Source: a bacterium (Candidatus Blackallbacteria) CG13_big_fil_rev_8_21_14_2_50_49_14 (GTDB lineage: Bacteria > Cyanobacteriota > Sericytochromatia > UBA7694). Taken from it: 64,000 nucleotides of DNA. Numbering within the stretch: position 1 is the first letter of the stretch; the number at the start of each line of letters is the position of its first letter. This document shows positions 18,439-27,835 of this stretch, in pieces. Under the pieces are notes generated by a model. That model was not told where the DNA came from and did not search any database. It was given only the letters and a program-made list of their open reading frames with translations. The translations under genes were made by a program, and so were the position numbers. The DNA lies in NCBI GenBank assembly GCA_002783405.1, contig PFGG01000040.1, forward strand, positions 26,888 to 90,887. Direction: 5' to 3'.

Positions 18439-19386
18439 ATGAAAACCGCATTGATTATGGGTATTACAGGTCATTTTGGCAAAGCTGTTGCGCTTGAACT
18501 GCAAAGCCGGGGCTGGCATTTGAAAGCACTGTTGCGACCTGAAACTTCAGCGAAAGCAGAGGTGTGTCAAAGCTTAAGTCAAGAATTCCCCACATTGGAA
18601 ATTATTTCTGGGCAGGCCAGCCAGCTCGAAGATGTCCATCGGGCGGCTGAGCAGGTTGAGCTGATCGTCTATGGTGTCAATCCACCAGGATATGATTGGA
18701 AAAACAAAGCGCTGCCCTGGTTGGAACAAGCCGCCCGCGTGGCAGAGGAAAAACAATTGACCTTGCTCTTTCCTGGCAATGTGTATGTCTTCAATCCTGA
18801 ACAGGGGCCTTGCTTTGATGAAAATGCGCAGATTCAACCGATTACTTCAAAAGGCCAAATTCGCCAGCAGATGGAGGCCCGTTTGCAAAGCGCTGCCGAG
18901 AAGGGGGCCCAAGTGATCGTAATCCGTGCGGGCAATTTTATTCCTGCGGGCAAAGGATTTTCCTGGTTGCAGCTCTTGATTAAAACTTCAGCCAAAAAGC
19001 GGGTTTTGAATTTTCCGGGCCCAGAGCAGACGCGTCAGGCCTGGGCCTATCTGCCTGATTTGGCTAAGGTTGCGGCTGAACTTGTTGAACGGGCCGATGA
19101 ACTGAAGGGCTATCAGGTCTTTCATTTTGAGGGGCATACGCTCAATTTTGCAGAGTTGTCTCAATCTCTTCAAGCCATTACCTCTCAGCCGCTGGTATGT
19201 AAAAACTTTTTCTGGCTGCCGTTTCAGTTCTTGAAACCTTTTTCTCCGCTTTTTCAAGGGGTGCTCGAAATGCGCTATCTCTGGCAAAAGGAAGTTCTTT
19301 TGGACCAAAGCAAGCTTTTGCGTTTTCTTGGCCATCAGCCAGAGCAAACGCCCCTCCAACAGATCCTTTCCGAGCTGCTGGCTTAG
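18439..19386 (+). CDS. NAD(P)-binding Rossmann protein, NmrA/atypical SDR-like
   Basis: The N-terminus shows a nucleotide-binding motif (ALIMGITGHFGKAVA) of atypical short-chain dehydrogenases. The 315-residue length and later segments (VIVIRAGNFIPAG, WAYLPDLAKVAAEL) fit the NmrA-like/isoflavone-reductase-like group. These proteins act as redox enzymes or redox sensors. An AAAGGGA box sits 7 bases before the ATG. The divergent LysR gene probably regulates it. The substrate cannot be assigned. Confidence 0.85.
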   Translation: MKTALIMGITGHFGKAVALELQSRGWHLKALLRPETSAKAEVCQSLSQEFPTLEIISGQASQLEDVHRAAEQVELIVYGVNPPGYDWKNKALPWLEQAARVAEEKQLTLLFPGNVYVFNPEQGPCFDENAQIQPITSKGQIRQQMEARLQSAAEKGAQVIVIRAGNFIPAGKGFSWLQLLIKTSAKKRVLNFPGPEQTRQAWAYLPDLAKVAAELVERADELKGYQVFHFEGHTLNFAELSQSLQAITSQPLVCKNFFWLPFQFLKPFSPLFQGVLEMRYLWQKEVLLDQSKLLRFLGHQPEQTPLQQILSELLA

Positions 19387-19400
19387 CTCCTTTTCTGTCG

Positions 19401-19433
19401 GCCTGCGTTTTAAGCTGAACCTGCAGGCTTTTT
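19401..19433 (+). terminator. Possible terminator after the NmrA-like gene
   Basis: GCCTGC (19401-19406) pairs with GCAGGC (19423-19428), followed by five T. The loop is long (16 bases) and the hairpin overlaps the 3' end of the convergent 1181-residue gene. Confidence 0.35.
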
Positions 19434-22400
19434 CGCGATTTGATTCAAACGATCACTGGCTTGCTGTCTCAGTTCTCTGACTGCGAGACGAGATTCTTGT
19501 TTAGAGATGGCTTTTTTCTTTAGTTTTACATCCTTGGCCAAGCCCCTGAAGACGTCTGAGACTTTATCGATGGGGGTGGTCTCTGTTTTTTCCCAGGCAC
19601 TGAAGCGCAGCATGAATTTCGTCAATTCATCTCCAGAGCGGCTGGTTTGAATCAGTGAGCGCAGAATGCTCTGACTGGCCTCGCCCAGACTGTCCTGTTT
19701 CATGACCTGATCAAACAGACGCTGGCGCTGGTCAGGTGACATGTCAGCCATTTCGCCTTTCAAACTTTCGACTTGGGCGGTCAGGGCAAGTTGTCTTTGG
19801 AGCAATTCCTGATGACGTTCTGGGCCCAAGGCAATAAAACGATCCAAAATCTTACCTGAAACTTTTGCCACAGCCGTTTCGCTGCTGTGTACTTCTTTAA
19901 AATGGGACATATAATCTGTTTTGGCAACTTTCGGGGCATGTTTGCCAGAGGGGCTCAAAAGTTCAGTTTGCGATTGACTCAGGCTTGTCAGTTCTGTTTC
20001 CAGGGCGGTTAATTTTTGGCTGTATTTCTCAAATAATTCAGCGGATTTTACCCCTGAAGCTTTGAGCGCCTTTTCAAAGGGTTTTGTCGATGCCAGCGTA
20101 CCGTCAAAATAGTGGGTATCCACCAAACGCGCCAGTTCAAGTTTTTCAGTGTCTGTCGTTCTGGGAACCAGCTTTGCAAGATCCTCAATACTGACCTGTT
20201 TCAAAATCTGTTGCACATAGGTGGGGTGGTTGTCTTCGGCGGCACTCAAGAGTTGGAAGACCTGTTCGACCCCTGCCCGGCCATTGTCTTCGCGACAAAT
20301 TTGTGTAATCAAACGCGAAAGTTCAGGTTTCTTGCCCAAATCTGCTCCTGAAGTTTCCAAATCTGCCAGCGCTTTATCCATCACGCGGTTGATCATTTCG
20401 TTGCGAATATTGGGCAGGTCAAAGATTTCTTCAGGGGAGGTATAGATTTTATTTGGAAAAACCGAAGGCCCAGCTTTGACTAGGTTCTTCATGATATGGA
20501 TGCGACCTTCTGCTGTTTCCAGTTGTGCATCCATATCTTTTTCAAGGCCTTGTATCATGGCGTCGACTTTCCGTGTCAGGCGGCCGACTTCATCGGGATC
20601 TAAGACCTTATCCCGTTCAAGATCGGCTCTGATCTGTTTGAGTGCGATCACCTTCTGTGCCCCGACATTAAAACGATTCCAAGTATCTCCCCCCGCACGG
20701 GCCATGGCATCTTGAACCCCAGCGACACTCGCTGAGCCGGTCTGTAGCAGTTCGACCATTTGATCTTTGCGTTTGGGGGCCAGAAAGCCTTCTACACCCA
20801 AGGCATCTATTTTGGATTCATGAATATCGCTGTTGACTTCTACTTTGACAAGGTCTGCACTTTCACCTATCAAACGTTGTAAAGAGGCCACCCGTGACAT
20901 TTCTTCCTGCCCGACCACGGGCACAATACCATTGGCGAGAAAATCGGCAACAGCTTCTCCCTGTCTGCGGCGAATATCATCGCTATTGCCCTTATCAGGC
21001 TCAAGCTCTGATTCAATCTCTTTGAGCGTTGTGAGCAAGGTTTTGATCTCTTCGGGGGGAATATTCAGCTCCCTTTCGATAATGACCAATGAAAAAGCGA
21101 GCGTTGATTGTGTGGGCGCTGCTGAATCAGGGGCTGCCTCTGTTGCTTCAGGAACAGCCTTTGTTGCATCGGGCACTGCTGATTTTTGGCGACTTTCTTG
21201 TATTTTATCGACAAGTTCGAGGGCTTCATCAATTGTTGTGGGTTTGCTGAGTGATTCTGGAGCGGCTTTTCCTATTTGATCAGAAAGCTTGACCAACTCT
21301 TCTAAGACGGCAGGGGTAATCTCAATTTTTAAGGAGACAGAAGTACTGCCGAATTTATCATCTTTTCGATCGGGAACAACCAGCCGGTTGGGGCTCATGC
21401 TTCTTCCCAGCATTTTATTGACCCGATCGAGATCTTCGCTAAGATCTGCTGCCGCTGTTTTGGAATCGCTGATTTTGTATTGTGCTTCCACCCCAACAAA
21501 CTCAAAGGCCTTGTCTTCCCTGTCGGGGACGCTGACCAGGCGATCGACATGTTTTACGCTGAAATGATTGCTGCGTTCTCCTGAAATAACAGAGGAATAG
21601 CCAGCAGATAAACTGTGCTCCACTTCACGGTGAATTTCTCCATTGCGAACCACGATCGATTCAGAGCTGGTTCTTGAGATCGAGGCATCCGCCAGGGTGG
21701 CACTGGCTGTGCCTGTCAGTTCTGTGGATTTGCTCGCGCCCATTGAGACCAGACGGGCAGACTGACTGCCCATATTAAAGGCCGTAAAATCAGCCTGTTG
21801 TTTGCTCAGATCTTGGCCGATATATTCTTTGGGATCTGGGATATTAAAGGGGAGTTTTCCTGTTTCAAGAAAGGTTTTCAGCGAAGCATCGTCCATTTCA
21901 AATTCATAAAAAACAACAGAATCAATTTTTCCCTCTGCAGTCAGCGCAAAGGGGCCCACCCCGGCACTGACTTTGCCCCCCACCGCAAGATTCGAGGGTT
22001 CAATGCGTACCCGGTATTTTAAATCTGGATTTTCAGGGGTGGGGGCGATGGCTTTGATATTGGTAATAAATTCAGTTTCAACGGTAATACCTGCTGAAAC
22101 TTTGACATGACTGTTGGGCTCAACGACGCCCACACTCACGCCAATCGACATCTGTCCACGAAAGGCGATTTCATCGCCCTCTTTGAGCAGAGCAGGGTTG
22201 TCCGCGATTTCACTTTGTGTGGGAAGATGTTTGTTGCGAAAATCAAATTGAGATTCCCCGTCTTCGAGCTTGCGGGCATAGATCACATCCCGGCAGCGCG
22301 AAACAGCCAGACTGCCTGAATAGGCCAGGGCTTCGGTGCCTGAACTTACACCGATCCCTAAATCAATCTGACTTTTTTGGGCACAGGCAAAACGTCCATC

Positions 22401-22955
22401 GGGAAGTTCCTTGACCTTTCGCTGTTTCGAGCCTCCTAATGAGATCCCGAGGGTGAGGCCTGAGTCTCCGACATTACTGACACTGCCTTTGATACGGCCA
22501 AAGAGACCATTGGGGGTTGCCCAGACGCCGATCCCCGCGCTGACTTCATTTTTGACCTCAAGGGGGGCCTCTGAGGTCTCTGTTTCGGTGGGCTCTCCTG
22601 GAATCAGGGCTGTTTCTGTGGCCTTGGCTATTTTCGTGGTTTTTGAGGTGCCTGATGCGGCTGAAAGATCGGAAGCCCCTTTGCCAAACAAACTTTTTTC
22701 TATTTCAGGCCCGGTTGATGTTTTTTCGATTGTTTTTGAGGCTTCGTGAAGTTCTTCCGGTGACTTTTTTACAGCCAGTGTTTTGGTATCGTCCTGATCC
22801 TGCTGGCTGCCTGTTGGAGCCGGGCTGTTGGGGGTGGTTTCTGTAGGCAAGGCAGCAGGGAGCGAGGCCGGGGTTGTTGTTTCCGTTTTTTTTACCTGGG
22901 GCTTGGCTGTGCCAGGAGTCAAAGGGAGAGGGGCCTGTCGACTGATCTGCTGCAT
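19410..22955 (-). CDS. Hypothetical 1181-residue protein, Pro/Thr-rich N-terminus
   Basis: I do not recognise the family. Residues 1-130 are low-complexity (Pro, Thr, Ser, Glu, Lys). About 135-360 is a Gly/Val/Ser-rich beta-type region with repeated strands such as [37 protein letters not shown] and [17 protein letters not shown]. From about 540 to the end the protein is mostly charged helices that could form coiled coils. There is no signal peptide or membrane segment. AAAGG lies 10 bases before the ATG. The beta region resembles the style of the 502-residue protein at 15471. It is divergent from a TPR-like gene at 23126. Cellular location and function are unknown. Confidence 0.75.
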
Positions 22956-23125
22956 GAAGATGCGCCTTTCTTGACAGAAATGAATTACCTGAAATTATCT
23001 CATATTAAATGCCTATTTCCTATGGCTGAAATAGAGCGATTTATGGCCCCTCAAAGTGGGTGAGCGCTTGTAAGCTGAGCGAGAGCTTGGTAGCATGCAT
23101 CAGATATACAACAGGGGAAAAATAA

Positions 23126-24061
23126 ATGGCCAATGGTCTGATGGCTTTATCCGCCTTTGAAAATCAGATTCAGAATCTGCAACGCAATCGACAGGAGCGC
23201 TCTGCAGACGCTTATGACCAAGGCATTCAGGCCCTGCAGGAAGCAAAAAACAGCAAGTTTAAAGATAAAGAGGCCCTTTTGAAAGCCTGTGATTTGCTGT
23301 TTTTATCCTTGAAAAATAACCGCAAAAATCCAGATCCTTTTCTGGCCTTGGCCTATGTACTGATTCTGATGGGCGATACCAAAAAGGCAATCCGTTATCT
23401 GAAAGAAGTTCAAAAAATCGAGCCTGAAAATGAGCTCGCATGTAAACTGTTTCAAAGTATTCTTGAATCTCAGAAAATGATGCTTGAAAAGCCAGAAAAT
23501 TCAAGTTTTGTTTCTTCATCTGCCAGTGAAAGTCAGGAGCCCAGTACGCTTTACGATGCAATGGAAAGTGAGATTCAAACGTTTTTAAAACAGGTTAGGG
23601 CAAATCAGAAACCGGTTTTGGTGTGTCTGAATTCAGAAGCTCTTGAAAGCCTGAAAACAGAATTTCAAATTTTGAGCGAAGCGCTGAACCGTTTTGATCA
23701 GCAGATTAAACAGCTTGAAGCTTCACTGGATGTAACGCCCTTATACCTTCTCTTGCGGCCGATTGAGACCCTGATTCTGAACTATCAGCGCGCGATGAAT
23801 CAGAGTCGCAGCCTGCAGAAACTGTCGGCTGATCTGCTAAAGACCAAGCAGGAAACCCTGAGCATGATCCAGGCTGTGAATCAAAACGGGCAATCTGTGC
23901 AGCCCGAACTTGAGATCCTTTTGGATACCTGTGATACTTTTGCGGATCGGCTCGATGAACTGGAAGCAAAAAAGATTGATATCCAGGTGCTGCTTTTGAG
24001 CTATGAAGATTTACTCAAACATGTCAGCTTTCTTCAGGATGTGTGTGATGAAAAGTTTTGA
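23126..24061 (+). CDS. TPR-like helical protein
   Basis: This is a 311-residue soluble helical protein. Residues about 45-120 look like two to three tetratricopeptide units ([54 protein letters not shown]). The rest is long charged helices, probably coiled coil. TPR proteins serve as protein-protein scaffolds. AGGGGA precedes the ATG. It is divergent from the 1181-residue gene with a 170-base gap, which hints at a functional link. The partner is unknown. Confidence 0.75.
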   Translation: MANGLMALSAFENQIQNLQRNRQERSADAYDQGIQALQEAKNSKFKDKEALLKACDLLFLSLKNNRKNPDPFLALAYVLILMGDTKKAIRYLKEVQKIEPENELACKLFQSILESQKMMLEKPENSSFVSSSASESQEPSTLYDAMESEIQTFLKQVRANQKPVLVCLNSEALESLKTEFQILSEALNRFDQQIKQLEASLDVTPLYLLLRPIETLILNYQRAMNQSRSLQKLSADLLKTKQETLSMIQAVNQNGQSVQPELEILLDTCDTFADRLDELEAKKIDIQVLLLSYEDLLKHVSFLQDVCDEKF

Positions 24062-24385
24062 GTCTGCCGCGCTGAAAACAGACAGGGGTCTTTTTCTCGT
24101 TATCTGAACGGCTCCACCCTGCCGACTTCTTTTAACCAGAGCAGAGTGCTCCGTCTTGTGAAATGCGAAAACACCTGAACGGTTTGGGGAAGACACTCTT
24201 TGTTTGATTGAGGAACAGGGGGTAAGGGTAAGTTCATGCTTTCTCCTGAATGAGAGGGGATTTGAATTTAGCCTGCTCAAAACCTGAATTCTGAACTTGA
24301 AAAATGATTTTTTTTGCTGCTTTTGACGATAAGATTTGGATAGGTTGGAATAGACTGTGGCGGGAAATTTTTTTGAGGTGTGAAG
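24062..24385. other. 324-base gap before a small exported protein
   Basis: No gene is supported. A weak hairpin (GTCTG/CAGAC, then GGGTCTTTTT, ending near 24095) may terminate the TPR-like gene. TTGACG at 24323-24328 is a candidate -35 element for the next gene, but no good -10 stands 17 bases away. Reverse-strand frames here carry no recognisable motif. Confidence 0.5.
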
Positions 24386-24751
24386 ATGGTAAAAAAAATT
24401 CTGTGCGCTCTTTTTTGGCTGGGTCTGACTGCTGCTCCGGTTTGGGCCGAGGCTCCGCTCGGAGATTTTCGCTGTGTGGGCAGTAATCCTGGGCAGCAAA
24501 AACCGTATAAGGGCTATGTGCATATTGAAAAGTCAGGCGAAACCTATACCGTGCTCTGGCGTTTTGGCGCAACAACGTATATTGGCACCGGCATAGAGCA
24601 AGGCGATGCCTTTGCTGTGATTTTCTCCAAAACCGAATCTACCAACTATGGCTTGATTCTTTTCCGCAAGGACAAAAAAAAGGGGCATTGGATTGGGCGC
24701 TGGACGCAACCCGGTAGCAAAGCCGTGGGAAGTGAGGTTTGGGGCAAGTAA
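24386..24751 (+). CDS. Small exported protein of unknown function
   Basis: This 121-residue protein has a cleavable signal peptide (VKKILCALFWLGLTAAPVWA, cut before EAPLG). The mature part is about 100 residues, beta-rich, with GYVHIEKSGETYTVLWRFG and YIGTGIEQGDAFAVIF. This is typical of small periplasmic lipocalin-like or DUF proteins that carry repeated WRFG...GTG strands. The ATG at 24386 is preferred to the GTG at 24380 because a GAGG box lies 7 bases upstream. A hairpin follows the stop. No ligand or pathway can be assigned. Confidence 0.8.
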   Translation: MVKKILCALFWLGLTAAPVWAEAPLGDFRCVGSNPGQQKPYKGYVHIEKSGETYTVLWRFGATTYIGTGIEQGDAFAVIFSKTESTNYGLILFRKDKKKGHWIGRWTQPGSKAVGSEVWGK

Positions 24752-24834
24752 ATCTGTCAGTTGGCTGACAGATCAATATATACCGCTTGGGGTATCCTGT
24801 TCGCAGGCCCTGCATCATGGAGTATGATGTAGGG
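24752..24834 (+). promoter_or_regulatory. Two hairpins between the exported protein and trxB
   Basis: ATCTGTCAG/CTGACAGAT (24752-24760 and 24765-24773, loop TTGG) is a perfect 9-bp stem directly after the upstream stop. CCCTGCATCAT/ATGATGTAGGG (24808-24818 and 24824-24834) is an 11-bp stem with one G-U pair in the trxB leader. The first has no clear T-run. They could mark a processed 3' end and a structured 5' leader. Confidence 0.45.
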
Positions 24835-24859
24835 GTAACACCCCGAAAGGATTTTGAAG

Positions 24860-25792
24860 ATGTCAGATAAAATTGAAAATGTGATTATTATTGGTTCTGG
24901 CCCGGCTGGCTATACGGCTGCGATTTATACTGCCCGCGCCAATCTCAACCCCCTGATGTTTGAAGGCTATATGTCCGGTGGACAGTTGATGACCACCACC
25001 GATGTGGAAAATTTCCCTGGTTTCCCTGAAGGGATTATGGGCCCTGATTTGATGATGAAACTGAAAGAGCAGACCGAGCGTTTTGGCACCCGGGTGGTGA
25101 CCCGTGACGTGACCTCTGTCGATTTTTCTCAACGCCCGTTTAAAGTTGAAGTCGAAGGCGAAGTGCATCTTGCCCACAGCGTGATTATTTCCACGGGAGC
25201 CACTGCCAAGCTGATGGGATTGGAGTCTGAAAAACGTCTGATGGGGCATGGTGTTTCGGCCTGTGCGACCTGTGACGGGGCTTTTTTCCGTGAAAAAGAA
25301 GTCTGTATTGTCGGCGGGGGCGACAGCGCCCTTGAAGAAGCCAATTTTCTGACCCGTTTTGCCAGTAAGGTTTACGTGATTCACCGCCGTGATAAATTGC
25401 GTGCCTCTAAGATCATGCAGGATCGGGCCATAGAAAACCCCAAAATTGACTTTATTTGGGATACGGTGATTGAAGAAATTATCGGCGATAAAAAGGTCAG
25501 TGCCGTGCGTCTGAAAAACCTGAAAACTGGCGAAACCCATGAAATGCCGATGGATGGTGTTTTCGTAGCGATTGGCCACCGTCCCAATACTGAATTGTTT
25601 AAGGATTATCTTGAAACCGATGAGGTGGGTTACCTCAAGGTAGACGGCGCAAGCAGTCGTACCAATCTGCCCGGAGTTTTTGCTGCTGGAGACGTACACG
25701 ACCCCAATTACCGCCAGGCGATTACGGCTGCCGGCAGTGGCTGTAAAGCTGCGATAGATGCCGAGCGCTATCTGGAAAGTTTGGGCCACTAA
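24860..25792 (+). CDS. trxB: Thioredoxin reductase
   Basis: TrxB passes electrons from NADPH through FAD and a disulfide to thioredoxin. The FAD motif is IIGSGPAGYTAAIY (10-23). The redox-active pair is Cys135 and Cys138 in ACATCDG. The NADPH motif is VGGGDSALEEA, and the C-terminal FAD motif is GVFAAGDV. Length (310 residues) is normal. ATG at 24860 is chosen; AAAGGA lies 9 bases upstream, and a TTG at 24854 in the same frame is less likely. A bidirectional terminator follows at 25838. Confidence 0.96.
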   Translation: MSDKIENVIIIGSGPAGYTAAIYTARANLNPLMFEGYMSGGQLMTTTDVENFPGFPEGIMGPDLMMKLKEQTERFGTRVVTRDVTSVDFSQRPFKVEVEGEVHLAHSVIISTGATAKLMGLESEKRLMGHGVSACATCDGAFFREKEVCIVGGGDSALEEANFLTRFASKVYVIHRRDKLRASKIMQDRAIENPKIDFIWDTVIEEIIGDKKVSAVRLKNLKTGETHEMPMDGVFVAIGHRPNTELFKDYLETDEVGYLKVDGASSRTNLPGVFAAGDVHDPNYRQAITAAGSGCKAAIDAERYLESLGH

Positions 25793-26117
25793 GCTTTTCA
25801 GGTGTTTTTTACGAAACACTGAAGCGCTTCGCTTTAAAAATCCCCACGAAATGGGTTCTTCTTTTTTCGTGGGGATTTATTTGAAACCCTCTTGTTTTGG
25901 GGCTGATCCGCCGATTTTAGGATCGGCTCTGGCACAGTCGCAGAGTTCATGTTAAGATGAGGTAATAACGACTTAGTCTCGATAAAATCAGGCGTTAAGG
26001 AATAATCACCCGATTTAACCTGAGATCAAAGTCTTTCCATCAAGTGGAACCCGCCAATTGCGCAAAGATCGTCACAGTAGGCAGATCAATCACAGGTAGA
26101 GGTAAAACATAGCGACT
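25793..26117. other. 325-base gap between trxB and the OmpR-type regulator
   Basis: No gene is supported. The left part holds a GTGTTT/AAACAC hairpin and the strong terminator at 25838-25883. The right part (about 25950-26117) should hold the promoter of the two-component pair; I see no convincing -35/-10 pair. Confidence 0.55.
25838..25883. terminator. Strong, bidirectional-type terminator after trxB
   Basis: AAATCCCCACGAAA (25838-25851) pairs perfectly with TTTCGTGGGGATTT (25865-25878), giving a 14-bp stem with A-rich and T-rich flanks. It lies 45 bases after the trxB stop and separates trxB from the two-component pair. Confidence 0.8.
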
Positions 26118-26810
26118 ATGGCTGATAAGATTCTTTTAGTGGATGATGAAGAGTCCATCGTTGAATCAATTGAGTATGCACTCAAGCAGGAAGGTTTTGA
26201 GGTTGTCTGCGCCCACAATGGCCAGGATGCCTTGCAAAAAGTTCAGCTTGAGAAACCCAATCTGATCGTTTTGGACCTGATGTTACCTGAACTGAGTGGT
26301 CTGGAAGTTTGCCGTATGCTCCGCCGTGAGCGTAACGAAACACCGATCATTATGTTGACAGCCAAAGGTGAAGAAATTGATCGCGTGATTGGTCTGGAAG
26401 TGGGTGCTGATGATTATCTCGTCAAACCCTTCAGCCTGCGCGAGCTGATTGCACGGATCCGGGCTTTGCTGCGCCGCAGCAAGAGTGCTGAAGTAGACAG
26501 TGCACAGCCCGAAACCCACCGCTATGAAGATTTGGAAATGAACCTGACGGAGCACAAGGTGACTGTACGCGCCAAGCCCGTTGAACTTTCTCCCAAAGAA
26601 TTCAAGATTCTGGCCATGTTGATGTCCAGCCCGAACAAAGTATTCTCCCGCGAAGAACTGCTTGAGCAGGTCTGGGGTTTGGATTTTTACGGCGATACCA
26701 AAACCGTAGACGTTCATATCCGTTGGCTGCGTGAGAAAATCGAAGCCGATCCCAGCAATCCCCGTTATGTTCAAACGGTGCGTGGTTTCGGCTATCGTCT
26801 CGGGGGCTAA
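26118..26810 (+). CDS. OmpR/PhoB-family response regulator
   Basis: This is a 230-residue DNA-binding regulator. The receiver at 1-120 has Asp53 in IVLDLMLPELSG and Lys in DDYLVKPFS. The winged-helix output at 130-230 carries the OmpR signatures LSPKEFKILAMLM, VFSREELLEQVWG and VDVHIRWLREKIE, ending VQTVRGFGYRLGG. The sequence is closest in style to PhoB/PhoP and the cyanobacterial RpaB group, but orthology cannot be settled here. A kinase gene starts 8 bases downstream, forming a two-component pair. Confidence 0.95.
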   Translation: MADKILLVDDEESIVESIEYALKQEGFEVVCAHNGQDALQKVQLEKPNLIVLDLMLPELSGLEVCRMLRRERNETPIIMLTAKGEEIDRVIGLEVGADDYLVKPFSLRELIARIRALLRRSKSAEVDSAQPETHRYEDLEMNLTEHKVTVRAKPVELSPKEFKILAMLMSSPNKVFSREELLEQVWGLDFYGDTKTVDVHIRWLREKIEADPSNPRYVQTVRGFGYRLGG

Positions 26811-26818
26811 GCGGGGCC

Positions 26819-27835
26819 GTGGCCCTTGTTCAAAGCGGGGTGCTTTTGCTGGATCTGGCAGGCCAGATCCAGTCGGCAGACCCAGAAGCCCAAGCCATCT
26901 TGGAATCAGGTTCTGAACTGATTGGCAAATCTCTGGCTGAGCTTTGGCCTGATTCTCCTTTGCCCAGTCTTTGGGCAGAAGCCAGTACAGGTCAGGAGGC
27001 TTCTCAAGAGTTTGTCACGAACTGGACAGCACGCCCCAAGAATATTTTCGTGAGCTTGAGAGCTTTTTCTGCGCAAGAGCGTGGCTTTCTGGTCTTGATT
27101 CAGGATCTAAGTGCTGTGCGTCGGCTTGAATCGATTGAGCGTGAGTTTATTACCAATGTCTCACATGAATTGCGCACCCCTCTGACCTCGATCAAAATGG
27201 CTGCCGAATCTTTGCAAATGGGTGCGATTGTCAATCCCAAGCTCAAAGATAAATTTCTTTCCAATATTCAGCGCGAAGCCGATCGTTTGACCCGCTTGGT
27301 CAATGAGCTGATTATTCTCGCCAATATTGAAGAAACCGGTACTTCTTTACATATTTCAGCCTTTGACCTCTTTGAAGTGCTGGACGATGTTTCATCGACC
27401 ATGTCGCATCACAGCAAGGTCAATGATATTGATATGGTCAATGATTACCCCAGCAGTCTGCCGATCATCAGTGCAGATCGTGATCGTCTTTCACAGGTGC
27501 TGATCAATCTGGTCGACAATGCGATCAAATGCAATCGCCCCAATGGTACGGTGACCCTTCACGCCCATGTGGAGGGAGAGGAAGCCGTGATTGAAGTGAC
27601 CGATACTGGGATCGGAATCCCGAAAATCGACCTGCCCCGAATTTTTGACCGCTTTTTCAGAGTGGACAAGGCCCGCTCCCGTGTGACGGGCGGCACTGGT
27701 CTGGGGCTTTCTATTGTCAAAGATATTATTGAAGCGCATGGTGGCACGATTTCGGTCAATAGCGTGGTCAATATTGGCACGACGTTTACGATTCGTTTGC
27801 CGCTCAAGGCCCGTGTTCACAAAGACGTTGACTAG
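26819..27835 (+). CDS. Soluble PAS-type sensor histidine kinase
   Basis: This is the kinase partner of the upstream regulator. It starts with GTG (26819), 8 bases after the regulator stop. A short PAS-like domain at about 1-95 begins MALVQSGVLLLD. HisKA has His116 in FITNVSHELRTPLTSIK. HATPase shows LINLVDNAIKCN, DTGIGIP and GGTGLGLSIVKDIIEAHGG. PhoR-like kinases usually have N-terminal membrane helices; this one has none visible, so it should sense a cytoplasmic signal or be recruited by a partner. The stop overlaps the convergent unknown gene by 4 bases. Confidence 0.93.
   Translation: MALVQSGVLLLDLAGQIQSADPEAQAILESGSELIGKSLAELWPDSPLPSLWAEASTGQEASQEFVTNWTARPKNIFVSLRAFSAQERGFLVLIQDLSAVRRLESIEREFITNVSHELRTPLTSIKMAAESLQMGAIVNPKLKDKFLSNIQREADRLTRLVNELIILANIEETGTSLHISAFDLFEVLDDVSSTMSHHSKVNDIDMVNDYPSSLPIISADRDRLSQVLINLVDNAIKCNRPNGTVTLHAHVEGEEAVIEVTDTGIGIPKIDLPRIFDRFFRVDKARSRVTGGTGLGLSIVKDIIEAHGGTISVNSVVNIGTTFTIRLPLKARVHKDVD

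Noticed and set aside
24011..24575. Two long reverse-strand frames across the 24.1-24.4 kb gap
   Set aside because: They overlap the ends of two supported genes, are rich in Ser/Lys/Gln/Phe without pattern, and lack start signals.
24863..25819. 318-codon reverse-strand frame opposite trxB
   Set aside because: It mirrors the trxB gene, with no recognisable domain. It is an antisense artefact of codon bias.
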